This document shows, in pieces, positions 1-7,222 of a stretch of DNA of 34,644 nt (positions are counted from its first letter, which is position 1; every line of letters starts with the position of its first letter). The notes beneath the pieces are model-generated. The model had not been told where the DNA came from. It worked only from the letters and a program-made list of their open reading frames with translations, and did no database searches. The DNA is from Acidiferrobacteraceae bacterium (lineage in GTDB: Bacteria > Pseudomonadota > Gammaproteobacteria > Acidiferrobacterales > Acidiferrobacteraceae). The stretch is from positions 1-34,644 of the forward strand of contig DAHWKH010000057.1 of assembly GCA_027343725.1 (NCBI GenBank), read 5' to 3'. Position numbers and translations under genes: made by a program.

Positions 1-2634
1 GATCTCGGTATTCTTGGTGATCAGCCCGTTGACCGTCCAGGCATGGGTGTCGGAGTCGACCGTGAGGCAATAGGCGTCCTCCGACGGGAGCTCCGTGAGC
101 CCGCTGAAGGTCGCATAACCCCGCTGTGTCGGGTACAAGGCGGCCTCCGGATTCGGCGGCAGCTCCGAGGCGTCGCAGGCCAGCACCTGGGCGGCCTGGT
201 CGTGGCCCTCGCGACTGCTGACGATGAGCCGGTACAGCGCATGCCGCCAGTAGTCCTTCTCGATGGTCTGGATATGGGTCTCGATCCCGAGGTTGGCCCA
301 GACCATCTGCAGATCGCCGATGAAGGCGCGGTCATAGGAGGCGAGCGCCAAGGTCTTGACGGCCCCATGGCCGGCTTGATACAGGCCGCGCAGGTAGGCG
401 CAGACGGTCGCCTTGTCGCCCCGCCAGACCATGTCGGGGACCGGCAGATGGACGTGGTCGCGTTCATCGCTGTGATCCGCCGGCCAGGCCGGGTCCGCGG
501 CCGTCGCGCGCGCCTTGCCCACGTAGGCGAAATGCTCGGTCTCGACGTCCATCACCACGCGGTGGCGCCCGTAGATGCCGCTTGCGGTCATGAGTCCCAT
601 GACGAACGCGATCTCGGGGTTGTGGACCGGCCCGAAGAGTCCCTCGCGCTGCTGGATCAGGAGGTGGTCCCCGATCTGCAGGTGTTGGGCCTCGACCCAG
701 CCGCGGTCCTTGACCCACACCTTGTGGTCCGGCGTGACCTTGTGCCGGTATCCCTCGACCGTGTCGATGCGCACGATGGGGGCGTTGGGGCGCGGCAAGA
801 GCATCTCCGAGGCGTCGTAGACGCCGTCCAGCCCGAGTACGCGGTTGGCGCCGCCGAGCGCATAGAGCTCGCCGACGGTCAAAAGGCCGCGGTCGCTCAC
901 GACGCGCTGATCGGCGGTCATGCAGCAGAGATTCGAGCTGTGCACCACCCCCATGTGGCGTTGCGGGCTGCGCAGATTGCAGGGGTCCTTGAAGGTGAGC
1001 CAGGGGTGTCCGGTCTCGAACAGCATGGACAGCATCTTGCGCCACAGGTCGAGCGCGCGGACCTTCTTGAAAAGCGTCAATTCACCGCGCGCCACGCGCG
1101 CCTCGTGGCGCTCGTAGGCGGCGCGGAAGTCCTGGCCGTAGACATCGTGCAGGTCGGCGGTATCCGACGGCGAGAACAGGGTCCACTCGGCATCGGCGCG
1201 CACCCGCTCCATGAAGAGGTCGGGCACCCAGTTGGCGGTGTTCATGTCGTGCGTGCGGCGCCGGTCGTCGCCCGTGTTCTTGCGCAGCTCCAGGAACTCC
1301 TCGATATCGAGGTGCCAGGTCTCGAGATAGGCGCACACGGCGCCCTTGCGCCGCCCGCCCTGGTTGACCGCCACCGCGGTGTCGCTCGCCACCTTGAGGA
1401 AGGGGATGACGCCCTGGGATTTGCCGTTGGTGCCTTTGATGCGCGCACCGAGCGCGCGCACCCGCGACCAGTCGTTGCCGAGTCCCCCGGCGTATTTGGA
1501 GAGCAGGGCGTTGTCCTTGATCGCGCTGTAGATCCCGTCGAGGTCGTCCGAGACCGTCGTCAGGTAGCACGAGGAGAGTTGCGAGCGCAGGGTGCCGGCA
1601 TTGAAGAGTGTGGGCGTCGAGGATACGAAATCGAACCGCGACAGGATCTCGTAGAACTCGATGGCGCGCGCCTCGCGGTCGATCTCGTTCAGCGCAAGGC
1701 CCATGGCGACGCGCATCCAAAAGGCCTGAGGGAGTTCGATGCGGCGCTCGTCGCGATGCAGAAAGTAGCGGTCATACAGGGTCTGCAGCCCGAGATAGGT
1801 CAACTGGAGGTCGCGGTCCGCATCGAGCGCCTGGCCAAGACGCGCGCAATCGAAGTCGGCGAGCCGCGGATCGAGCAGTTCCGCCTCGATGCCTTCGCGG
1901 ATGAAGCGCGCGAAATAGTCTGGATACGCGGCGCGCATCTCGGCATGGGTCAAGGCCTCGCCCAGCACCTCGCGCCTCAAGGCGTCGAGCAAGAGGCGCG
2001 CGCTCACATAGGTATAGTCGGGCTCGGTCTCGACCAAGGCGCGGGCGCTCAAGATCGCCGATTGCATCACGTCGCGCTCGTCGACGCCGTCGAAGAGGTT
2101 GCGCACGAGGGCCTGGAACACGGCGTCGGCGGAGACATCGCGCAGGCCCTCGCAGGCCTCGTCCACGAAGGCGCGCAGGCGCGCGTGATCGAGCGGCACC
2201 AGGCGCCCGTCGGCGAGGCGGACGTGGATATCGGGGACGGACGGGCTCGGCGCCGCCGGGTCTTGGGCGCGTGCCTGCGCGCGCTGTTCGCGATACAGGA
2301 CGTACCGGCGCGCGACCTCGTGATGGCCGTTGCGCATCAACGCAAGCTCGACCTGATCCTGGATATCCTCGATGTGCACGGTGCCACCGCCCGGCAGGCG
2401 GCGCGTGAGGGCCGTCACGACCTGGGCGGTGAGCCCGGCGACGATCTCCCGCACGCGGCCGGAGGCGGCCCCGGACGTGCCCTCGGCGGCGAGGAAGGCC
2501 TTGGTGATCGCGATCGCGATCTTGCTGTCGTCGAAATGGGTGGCGTGACCGTTGCGGCGGATGACCCGAAGGCCGTTGTGCGCGCCGCTTGCGGGGTCGT
2601 GGGAAGCCTGGGAGGAGGGTTGCGCGTTTTCCAT
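1..2634 (-). CDS. nrdA: Class Ia ribonucleoside-diphosphate reductase alpha subunit, N-terminal part, intein-containing (partial at left edge)
   Basis: Reduces ribonucleotides to deoxyribonucleotides in the cytoplasm, together with a NrdB radical subunit not in view. The frame is open for 878 codons from the ATG at 2634 to the window edge. Residues about 22-110 form an ATP-cone (starts VIRRNGHATHFDD). Then come SSTPTLFNAGTL and SSCYL, whose Cys356 matches the substrate-reducing Cys225 of E. coli, followed by KYAGGLGND and NQGGRRKGA. Residues 568-570 (Asn-Leu-Cys) match E. coli N437-C439; an intein follows at once, and the Thr-Glu-Ile that closes the window is the C-extein, with Glu matching E441. 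The long N-terminal region resembles the roughly 960-residue Pseudomonas form. A GGAG lies about 10 nt before the ATG. The rest of nrdA, and probably nrdB, lie beyond the left edge. Confidence 0.95.
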   Translation of the reverse strand, partial: MENAQPSSQASHDPASGAHNGLRVIRRNGHATHFDDSKIAIAITKAFLAAEGTSGAASGRVREIVAGLTAQVVTALTRRLPGGGTVHIEDIQDQVELALMRNGHHEVARRYVLYREQRAQARAQDPAAPSPSVPDIHVRLADGRLVPLDHARLRAFVDEACEGLRDVSADAVFQALVRNLFDGVDERDVMQSAILSARALVETEPDYTYVSARLLLDALRREVLGEALTHAEMRAAYPDYFARFIREGIEAELLDPRLADFDCARLGQALDADRDLQLTYLGLQTLYDRYFLHRDERRIELPQAFWMRVAMGLALNEIDREARAIEFYEILSRFDFVSSTPTLFNAGTLRSQLSSCYLTTVSDDLDGIYSAIKDNALLSKYAGGLGNDWSRVRALGARIKGTNGKSQGVIPFLKVASDTAVAVNQGGRRKGAVCAYLETWHLDIEEFLELRKNTGDDRRRTHDMNTANWVPDLFMERVRADAEWTLFSPSDTADLHDVYGQDFRAAYERHEARVARGELTLFKKVRALDLWRKMLSMLFETGHPWLTFKDPCNLRSPQRHMGVVHSSNLCCMTADQRVVSDRGLLTVGELYALGGANRVLGLDGVYDASEMLLPRPNAPIVRIDTVEGYRHKVTPDHKVWVKDRGWVEAQHLQIGDHLLIQQREGLFGPVHNPEIAFVMGLMTASGIYGRHRVVMDVETEHFAYVGKARATAADPAWPADHSDERDHVHLPVPDMVWRGDKATVCAYLRGLYQAGHGAVKTLALASYDRAFIGDLQMVWANLGIETHIQTIEKDYWRHALYRLIVSSREGHDQAAQVLACDASELPPNPEAALYPTQRGYATFSGLTELPSEDAYCLTVDSDTHAWTVNGLITKNTEI
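10..924 (-). mobile_element. Intein in NrdA (305 aa), with degenerate LAGLIDADG endonuclease domain
   Basis: An in-frame protein insertion that should excise itself and ligate Cys570 to Thr876 of the precursor. Intein residue 1 is Cys (start CMTADQRVVSDRGLLTVGEL, block A). Block B is near residues 59-68 with the T-x-x-H motif TPDH (His67). Block F is AYCLTV...THAW (His294). Block G is NGLITKN, ending in Asn305, and the +1 residue is Thr. Residues about 100-250 look like a LAGLIDADG homing endonuclease: motif 1 is VMGLMTASG (108-116) and motif 2 is LRGLYQAGH (178-186), followed by a DLQMVWANLGI segment. Ser115 and Gly185 stand where the metal-binding acidic residues belong, so cutting is probably lost. 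The penultimate residue is Lys304 instead of the usual His. Base composition looks like that of the host gene. Confidence 0.93.
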
Positions 2635-2670
2635 GCTGTCAGGTCTCCGGCTTACTGCTTCAGGGGTTTC

Positions 2671-2700
2671 AGTCTACCCAAGCGACCGGGGGGTTCGCAA
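2671..2700 (-). promoter_or_regulatory. Candidate sigma70 promoter of nrdA
   Basis: Reading leftwards, TTGCGA (2700-2695), an 18-bp spacer and TAGACT (2676-2671) match four of six bases each in the -35 and -10 consensus. Transcription would start near 2664, giving a leader of about 30 nt before the nrdA ATG. This is a prediction from spacing and similarity only. Confidence 0.4.
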
Positions 2701-2716
2701 GGAGAAAAAATCAATA

Positions 2717-2748
2717 TGTTGGGTATTAGACAACACTAATACCCAACA
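2717..2748 (-). terminator. Perfect 13-bp inverted repeat between speE and nrdA: terminator or operator
   Basis: Arms of 13 bases (TGTTGGGTATTAG and its exact complement) flank a 6-base loop. On the minus strand the hairpin is followed, after about 6 nt, by TTTTTT (2710-2705), as in an intrinsic terminator of the polyamine operon. It also ends 16 bp upstream of the candidate nrdA -35, so it could be a repressor or activator site. I could not fit it to the NrdR-box consensus. Confidence 0.5.
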
Positions 2749-2760
2749 ACTGGAGGTCGG

Positions 2761-2790
2761 AAAAATCCTGGCTAGGGCCCGCCGCGGGCC
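2761..2790 (-). terminator. Possible first terminator hairpin after speE
   Basis: Directly after the speE stop the minus strand carries GGCCCG-CGG-CGGGCC (2790-2776), a 6-bp GC stem. A TTTTT run follows at 2765-2761, about 10 nt beyond the stem, which is farther than usual. It may work in tandem with the inverted repeat at 2717-2748. Confidence 0.35.
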
Positions 2791-3642
2791 TTACAAGAGG
2801 GCCTTGAAGAGGAATTCCGGGGCCGCGAAGGCCGCGCGATGGATGCCGTCGTTATAATACCGGGTCGCGAATGGGCGGTCTCGGCAGTCCTCTTCCCGAA
2901 AGCCCGCAAGGGTCGCGTCCTTGCGCGCGAGCGTCGCGCTCCACCAGCCCGAGGGGTAGGTGCACTGCGGAAAAGACAGGGTCGCGACATCCAGGAAGTC
3001 GGCTGCGCGCAGATGGGTGTGCATCGCCTGAATGAGGTCGACGTGAAACAACGGCGACTCGCTCTGGCCGACGATCAGTCCCTCGGGCTTCAGGGCCCGG
3101 TGACAATCGGCGTAGAAGGCCGGCCCGAAGAGCCCGGCCGCGGGCCCCACCGGGTCGGTCGAGTCGACGATGATCACGTCGTACGAGGCGGGCGCGACCT
3201 CCTTCACCCACCGGATCCCGTCCTGGAAGTGGAGGTGCGCGCGCGCATCCGTGTTGGCCGCGCACAGTTCGGGAAAGAACTGCTCGGAGACGCGCGTGAC
3301 GCGCTCATCGAGCTCGACCTGATCGACGTGCTCGACCTCGTCGTGCTTCAGGACCTCGCGCAGCGTCCCGCAGTCACCGCCCCCGATGATCAGCAGGCGC
3401 CGCGGGCGATCGTGCGTGTAGAGGGCCGGGTGGGACATCATCTCGTGGTACACGAAGTTGTCGCGATCGGTGACCATCACGAGCCCGTCGAGGGTCATGA
3501 GCCGGCCGAAGGTGGCGGTCTCGAAGATCTCGATGCGCTGATAGGGCGATTGCTCGTCGTGGAGCTTGCGCGCGAGCTTCAGGGAGATTGCCGACCCCTG
3601 GCCCGCCCATTCCTCGGTGTACCAGTCGCCGCCCGGCGGCAT
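2791..3642 (-). CDS. speE: Spermidine synthase (polyamine aminopropyltransferase)
   Basis: Transfers the aminopropyl group of decarboxylated S-adenosylmethionine to a diamine acceptor, classically putrescine, giving spermidine. The 283-residue product is close to the E. coli length (288). It has the N-terminal beta domain (DWYTEEW...), the nucleotide-binding GGGD at 87-90, the acidic VELDERV stretch near 109-115, and DSTDPVGPA from Asp160, which carries the catalytic Asp. The start at 3642 overlaps the pdaD stop as TAATG, implying translational coupling; an in-frame ATG at 3654 is an alternative. It is the last gene of speD-pdaD-speE. The glycine usual after GGGD is Cys91 here. Whether the acceptor is putrescine or agmatine cannot be read from the sequence. 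Confidence 0.95.
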   Translation of the reverse strand: MPPGGDWYTEEWAGQGSAISLKLARKLHDEQSPYQRIEIFETATFGRLMTLDGLVMVTDRDNFVYHEMMSHPALYTHDRPRRLLIIGGGDCGTLREVLKHDEVEHVDQVELDERVTRVSEQFFPELCAANTDARAHLHFQDGIRWVKEVAPASYDVIIVDSTDPVGPAAGLFGPAFYADCHRALKPEGLIVGQSESPLFHVDLIQAMHTHLRAADFLDVATLSFPQCTYPSGWWSATLARKDATLAGFREEDCRDRPFATRYYNDGIHRAAFAAPEFLFKALL

Positions 3643-4118
3643 TACCGATCCCATAGGACCACAGCCGCGAACGCGCAACCGATCTTCGCCACCCGGTGGT
3701 CGATCGCCGCCGCCTGCAGGGCGCGCACCTCCCACCCGCGTTTGCGCATGCCTTCCTCGGCCATGCGCCGCACCACCGACTCCGCGTCCTCGCGATGGCC
3801 GTGCGCGTGATACTCCATGATCAACCCCGGCCGACTCGGGTCCGCGGGCCAGGCCGCCGCCACCGCCGCGCAGATCATGGACCCGGGAATGTCCGATTCC
3901 ATGGAGGCGTAGGCCACGGGGACGAGCGCCCCCGGAGGCAGCAGGAGTTCGCTCACCGGCACCTCGCGCGTTCCTGGTGGGACGATGGACGACATCTTGA
4001 CGAGGTTCGTGTTCCCGATGCCGGCGGCGAGCAAGGCGCCGTCAAAGGCGTTCAACGGCGTATAGCCTTCGCTCGCCCCGGTCACGAAGGTGTGTGACGT
4101 CGGAGTCTTGATGATCAT
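3642..4118 (-). CDS. pdaD: Pyruvoyl-dependent arginine decarboxylase
   Basis: Converts arginine to agmatine, the first step of a polyamine route, using a pyruvoyl group made by self-cleavage instead of PLP. The 158-residue protein has the family hallmark [15 protein letters not shown], in which cleavage is expected between Ser43 and Ser44, leaving a pyruvoyl-capped alpha chain. GIGNTNLVK and [10 protein letters not shown] match the archaeal and chlamydial enzymes. The ATG has AGGGA about 5 nt upstream. It lies 13 bp after speD, and its stop overlaps the speE start, so the three genes should be one transcript. Agmatine must then be processed by an agmatinase or deiminase encoded elsewhere, or be aminopropylated directly by SpeE. 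Confidence 0.93.
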   Translation of the reverse strand: MIIKTPTSHTFVTGASEGYTPLNAFDGALLAAGIGNTNLVKMSSIVPPGTREVPVSELLLPPGALVPVAYASMESDIPGSMICAAVAAAWPADPSRPGLIMEYHAHGHREDAESVVRRMAEEGMRKRGWEVRALQAAAIDHRVAKIGCAFAAVVLWDR

Positions 4119-4131
4119 GGTGTCCCTGGAG

Positions 4132-4542
4132 TCAGCCGGTCTTGCCGGCCACGAGTTTGATAGCGGGTCGCTTCTCGTCTTCGGTGGTCATCATGTCGAT
4201 CTGGCCGCGATGCACCTCCATCGTCGACACATGCCCGGCCGCGAGCGCGGTGCGCAGGTGATGGAACCCGACCTCCGCCGACACGGAGTCGCCGCACGTA
4301 AAGAGGTCGACCGCCGCATAGCCGTACTCGGGCCAGGTGTGGATGGCGAGGTGGCTCTCGGCGATGATGACCGCACCCGATACGCCGTGCGGGGAGAAGT
4401 GGTGAAACGTCTCGGTGACAATGGTGGCGCCGGACTTCTCGGCGGCCTCCAGCATGTGGTTCCGAATGTACGCGACGTCGTTCAACAGCGCTTTGTCGCA
4501 CGCATAAAACTCGGCCACAATCTGATGTCCCAGTGAGCGCAT
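4132..4542 (-). CDS. speD: S-adenosylmethionine decarboxylase proenzyme (prokaryotic, pyruvoyl type)
   Basis: Decarboxylates S-adenosylmethionine to make the aminopropyl donor used by SpeE. The 136-residue protein is of the short Thermotoga type. [14 protein letters not shown] contains the self-cleavage site Glu62-Ser63, where Ser63 becomes the pyruvoyl group. His68 and Cys83 (DLFTCGD) occupy the known catalytic positions of the T. maritima enzyme. The ATG at 4542 is chosen because a perfect GGAGG lies 8 nt upstream; a TTG at 4557 in frame would lie inside that ribosome-binding region. It is the first gene of the polyamine operon, with a strong promoter about 160 bp upstream and hence a long leader. 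Confidence 0.95.
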   Translation of the reverse strand: MRSLGHQIVAEFYACDKALLNDVAYIRNHMLEAAEKSGATIVTETFHHFSPHGVSGAVIIAESHLAIHTWPEYGYAAVDLFTCGDSVSAEVGFHHLRTALAAGHVSTMEVHRGQIDMMTTEDEKRPAIKLVAGKTG

Positions 4543-4703
4543 GGGCAAGCCCTCCAATTCTGTTACCGAGGAACTCCGCGACCTTCGTCGCCGGCAGTCC
4601 CGTTGAAGTAGCTCCCGTGCACACCCGGTCAGCGTGTGATCTGAGAACGATGGGATCGCTCACAGAGAATGGCGGCCGCCTTCGGTGCCGTGGAATCGGG
4701 CGA

Positions 4704-4732
4704 ATCATAGGCATGTTTGCCCGGCATTGCAA
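4704..4732 (-). promoter_or_regulatory. Sigma70 promoter of speD-pdaD-speE, with long 5' leader
   Basis: TTGCAA (4732-4727), a 17-bp spacer and TATGAT (4709-4704) make a near-consensus promoter reading leftwards. The start would fall near 4697, leaving a leader of about 155 nt to the speD ATG. The leader contains a hairpin GCGAC-GAAG-GTCGC about 50 nt before the start codon. I recognise no known riboswitch class in it. Confidence 0.65.
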
Positions 4733-4753
4733 TTTGATTTTGCGCCCCGCGGG

Positions 4754-4792
4754 AAAAACTTTGCGCACCGTCGGCGACCGGGGGTCCGGTGC
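4754..4792 (-). terminator. Weak terminator-like structure after the SPOR gene
   Basis: On the minus strand GCACCG (4792-4787) can pair with CGGTGC (4770-4765) across a 16-nt GC-rich loop that can itself fold. A TTTTT run follows at 4758-4754. It would separate argS-SPOR transcription from the speD promoter just downstream. The long loop and the gap before the T-run make this weak. Confidence 0.3.
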
Positions 4793-4817
4793 CCCCGCCG
4801 GCGGTTCGCCCGAGCGC

Positions 4818-5423
4818 CTAACGGACGTGCAACACCAGGGGCTTCAGTCCCAAGCGATCGACGAGACGGCGATCCTTGGCCGCGGTTTTTTGGCCGAGCG
4901 GTCCGATCCGGACGCGGTAGAACCGCCGCCCGGAGACGCGCGCCTTTTCGATAAAAGCCACCAAACCCCGCCGCTTCAAGCGCGCCCGCAGACGCTCGGC
5001 GTCACCGCGGGTCGGGAACGATGCCACCTGGAGCAGCTCGCGGCCGCGCGGTGCGCGGTGCGCGGGCACGAAGACCTCCGCGCGGACGGGATGAGATCGC
5101 GCGTGCGGGAAGACGCGGCGCGCGCCCTTGCGGCTCTTCGCGGCCTTTTGGTGATGAATCCGAGGCAGGAGCGTGTAGAAGTCGAACTGCGTCGCGGCCG
5201 GCAATCCCGGCGCCGGGCCCTTCGGGGGATGCGGGGGCGGCGGTGCCGCCACCTTGGGCGCGTTCGGTTTCCCTTTCGGCGCCGAGGGCGCGGGGGCTGC
5301 GCGGACCCGGGGGCTTGGGGCCGCGAAGTGGTACAAGACCGCGCCGAGCACCAATCCCGCCACCAGGGCGATGGCGACCGCTGCCCCGCGCGGCGCCCCG
5401 TTGCCCGGTCGCCTGCGCGCCAT
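4818..5423 (-). CDS. SPOR-domain inner-membrane protein, FtsN-like
   Basis: Predicted bitopic membrane protein whose periplasmic SPOR domain would bind denuded peptidoglycan at the septum. The 201-residue product has a short Arg-rich cytoplasmic start (MARRRPGN), one transmembrane segment at about 14-33 (AAVAIALVAGLVLGAVLYHF), and a Pro/Ala/Lys-rich periplasmic linker. The SPOR repeat covers about 128-200 and includes LLQVASFPTRGDAERLRARL and FYRVRIGPLG. The start overlaps the argS stop as TAATG, so the pair is translationally coupled. argS followed by a SPOR protein is a recurrent gammaproteobacterial arrangement. It lacks obvious FtsA-binding or essential FtsN helices, so I do not name it ftsN. 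Confidence 0.85.
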   Translation of the reverse strand: MARRRPGNGAPRGAAVAIALVAGLVLGAVLYHFAAPSPRVRAAPAPSAPKGKPNAPKVAAPPPPHPPKGPAPGLPAATQFDFYTLLPRIHHQKAAKSRKGARRVFPHARSHPVRAEVFVPAHRAPRGRELLQVASFPTRGDAERLRARLKRRGLVAFIEKARVSGRRFYRVRIGPLGQKTAAKDRRLVDRLGLKPLVLHVR

Positions 5424-7156
5424 TACATGGCCTCGGGCGCGCGCACGCCCAGGATGCGCAGGCCGTTTGCGAGCACGTGGCGCACCGCCATGATGAGCGC
5501 AAGGCGCGCCTGGCGCAGGGCGTCCTGGGCCGTGAGGATGGGGTGGGCGTTGTAAGCGGCGTGCAGCGCGCCTGCGAGCTCGCGCAGGAAGTAGGCGATC
5601 TGGTGCGGCTCGCGCGCGTCCGCCGCGGTCTCGATCACTTCCGGAAAGCGCGCGATGAGGCGCAGGAGGGCGTGTTCCTCGGGGGCCTCCAAAAGGCGGA
5701 AATCCGCGCAGGCGAGCTCCGGCATCACCATTCCGCGCTCCGCCAGCTGGCGAAACACGCTCATGATCCGCGCGTGCGCGTACTGCACGTAATACACCGG
5801 GTTGTCGTTCGACTGCGATTTGGCGAGATCGAGGTCGAAGTCCATGTGTTGATCGCTCTTGCGCAGAACGTAGAAGAAGCGCGCGGCGTCGTTCCCGACC
5901 TCCTCGCGCAGTGCCCGTAGTGTGACGAAATCCCCGCTGCGTGTCGACATCTGCGCGCGCTCCTGGCCGCGATACAGGATCGCGAACTGGACCAGCAGGA
6001 CCTCGAGGCGCTCGGGGTCGCAGCCGAGGGCCGAAAGCGCCCCGCGCACCCGCGGCACATAGCCGTGGTGATCCGCGCCCCAGATGTCGATCAGCACGTC
6101 GAAGCCGCGCTCGGTCTTTTCCAGGTGGTAGGCGATGTCGGACGCGAAATAGGTCGGGGCCCCGTTCTCGCGCACCACGACGCGATCCTTCTCGTCCCCG
6201 TAGCGGCTGGCGCGAAACCATTGCGCGCCGTCTTGTTCGTAGAGGTCCCCGTGCTCGCGCAGGCGCGTGAGCGCGCGCTCGATCGCCCCGTTGTCCATGA
6301 GCGAGCGTTCCGAGTACCAGCGGTCGTAATGGACTCCGAACGCCGCCAGGTCGGCGTCGATGTCGGCGCGCATGGCGCGCAGGCCGAAGCCGTGGAGCGT
6401 CTCGTAGTGGCGGCCGAGGGCGGTTTTCAGGTGCGCGATCCAGACATCCATCAGGGCGTCGGGCGTGAGCGAGGGGTCCTCGATCAGGATCTCGTCCGGG
6501 GCCCGTTCGAGGCTCGCGCCCGCCTCGTCGCGCAAGCCGCGCGCGATGTCGCGCACGTAATCGCCGCGGTAGCCGGTCTCGGGGAAGGCCACCGGCACGC
6601 CCGCGATCTCCAGATAGCGCAGCCACACGCTCAAGGCCAGGATATCCATCTGGCGGCCGGCGTCGTTCACGTAGTATTCGCGTTGCACCGCATAACCCGC
6701 GTATTCGAGAAGGCGCGCGAGCGAATCCCCGTAGGCGGCGCCGCGCCCGTGGCCCACGTGCAAGGGGCCGTTCGGATTGGCCGAGACGAATTCCACGAGC
6801 ACGCGTTGAGCGCGCGCCGGCAAGCGCCCATAGGCCTCACCCGCCGCCAGGATCTCCGGCAGCAGCGCGTAGGTCGCTTCGGGCGCGAGGAACACGTTGA
6901 GAAAGCCGGGGCCCGCGACCTCGAGGCGCGCGATGAGCGGCGAGGAGGGGACGCGGGCCTTCATCTCCAGGGCGAGCGCGCGCGGATTCGTGCCCGCGGC
7001 CTTGGCGGCCAGCAGCGGGAAGTTGGTCGCGAAATCCCCGTAGCGCTCCTCACGCGGGCGCGAGAGCGTGAGAGCGGGCACGTCGACCGGCAGGCGGCCG
7101 CTTGCCACGAGCGCGTCGACGGCTTCCTTCAAGAGGGCGGCAATTCGCGATTTCAC
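5423..7156 (-). CDS. argS: Arginine--tRNA ligase
   Basis: Charges tRNA-Arg with arginine in the cytoplasm. The 577-residue product matches the E. coli size (577). It has the N-terminal Add1 domain (GDFATNFPLLAAKAAG), the class I HIGH signature as HVGHGRGAAYGD after VEFVSANPNGPL, the degenerate KMSKS loop as QMSTRSGDFV, and the C-terminal DALR anticodon-binding domain (YVQYAHARIMSV). The start is GTG at 7156, preceded by a weak CGAGAT. A TAGAAT -10-like hexamer at 7190-7185 (minus) would give a short leader. The last codons overlap the SPOR gene. Confidence 0.98.
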   Translation of the reverse strand: MKSRIAALLKEAVDALVASGRLPVDVPALTLSRPREERYGDFATNFPLLAAKAAGTNPRALALEMKARVPSSPLIARLEVAGPGFLNVFLAPEATYALLPEILAAGEAYGRLPARAQRVLVEFVSANPNGPLHVGHGRGAAYGDSLARLLEYAGYAVQREYYVNDAGRQMDILALSVWLRYLEIAGVPVAFPETGYRGDYVRDIARGLRDEAGASLERAPDEILIEDPSLTPDALMDVWIAHLKTALGRHYETLHGFGLRAMRADIDADLAAFGVHYDRWYSERSLMDNGAIERALTRLREHGDLYEQDGAQWFRASRYGDEKDRVVVRENGAPTYFASDIAYHLEKTERGFDVLIDIWGADHHGYVPRVRGALSALGCDPERLEVLLVQFAILYRGQERAQMSTRSGDFVTLRALREEVGNDAARFFYVLRKSDQHMDFDLDLAKSQSNDNPVYYVQYAHARIMSVFRQLAERGMVMPELACADFRLLEAPEEHALLRLIARFPEVIETAADAREPHQIAYFLRELAGALHAAYNAHPILTAQDALRQARLALIMAVRHVLANGLRILGVRAPEAM

Positions 7157-7222
7157 GACGAGATCTCGGTGATGAGGGCGGCTTATTCTAACAGATGCCG
7201 GGGCCGCGAAATCGCGCGCGGC

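Noticed and set aside
43-2739. An 898-codon open frame on the plus strand opposite nrdA
   Set aside because: Antisense to a clear ribonucleotide reductase; the composition (His-, Val-, Gly- and Arg-rich, no domains) is that of a shadow frame in GC-rich DNA.
2717-2748. The inverted repeat as paired NrdR boxes
   Set aside because: Neither the core sequence nor the two-box spacing fits the NrdR consensus I know; kept only as a generic operator or terminator.
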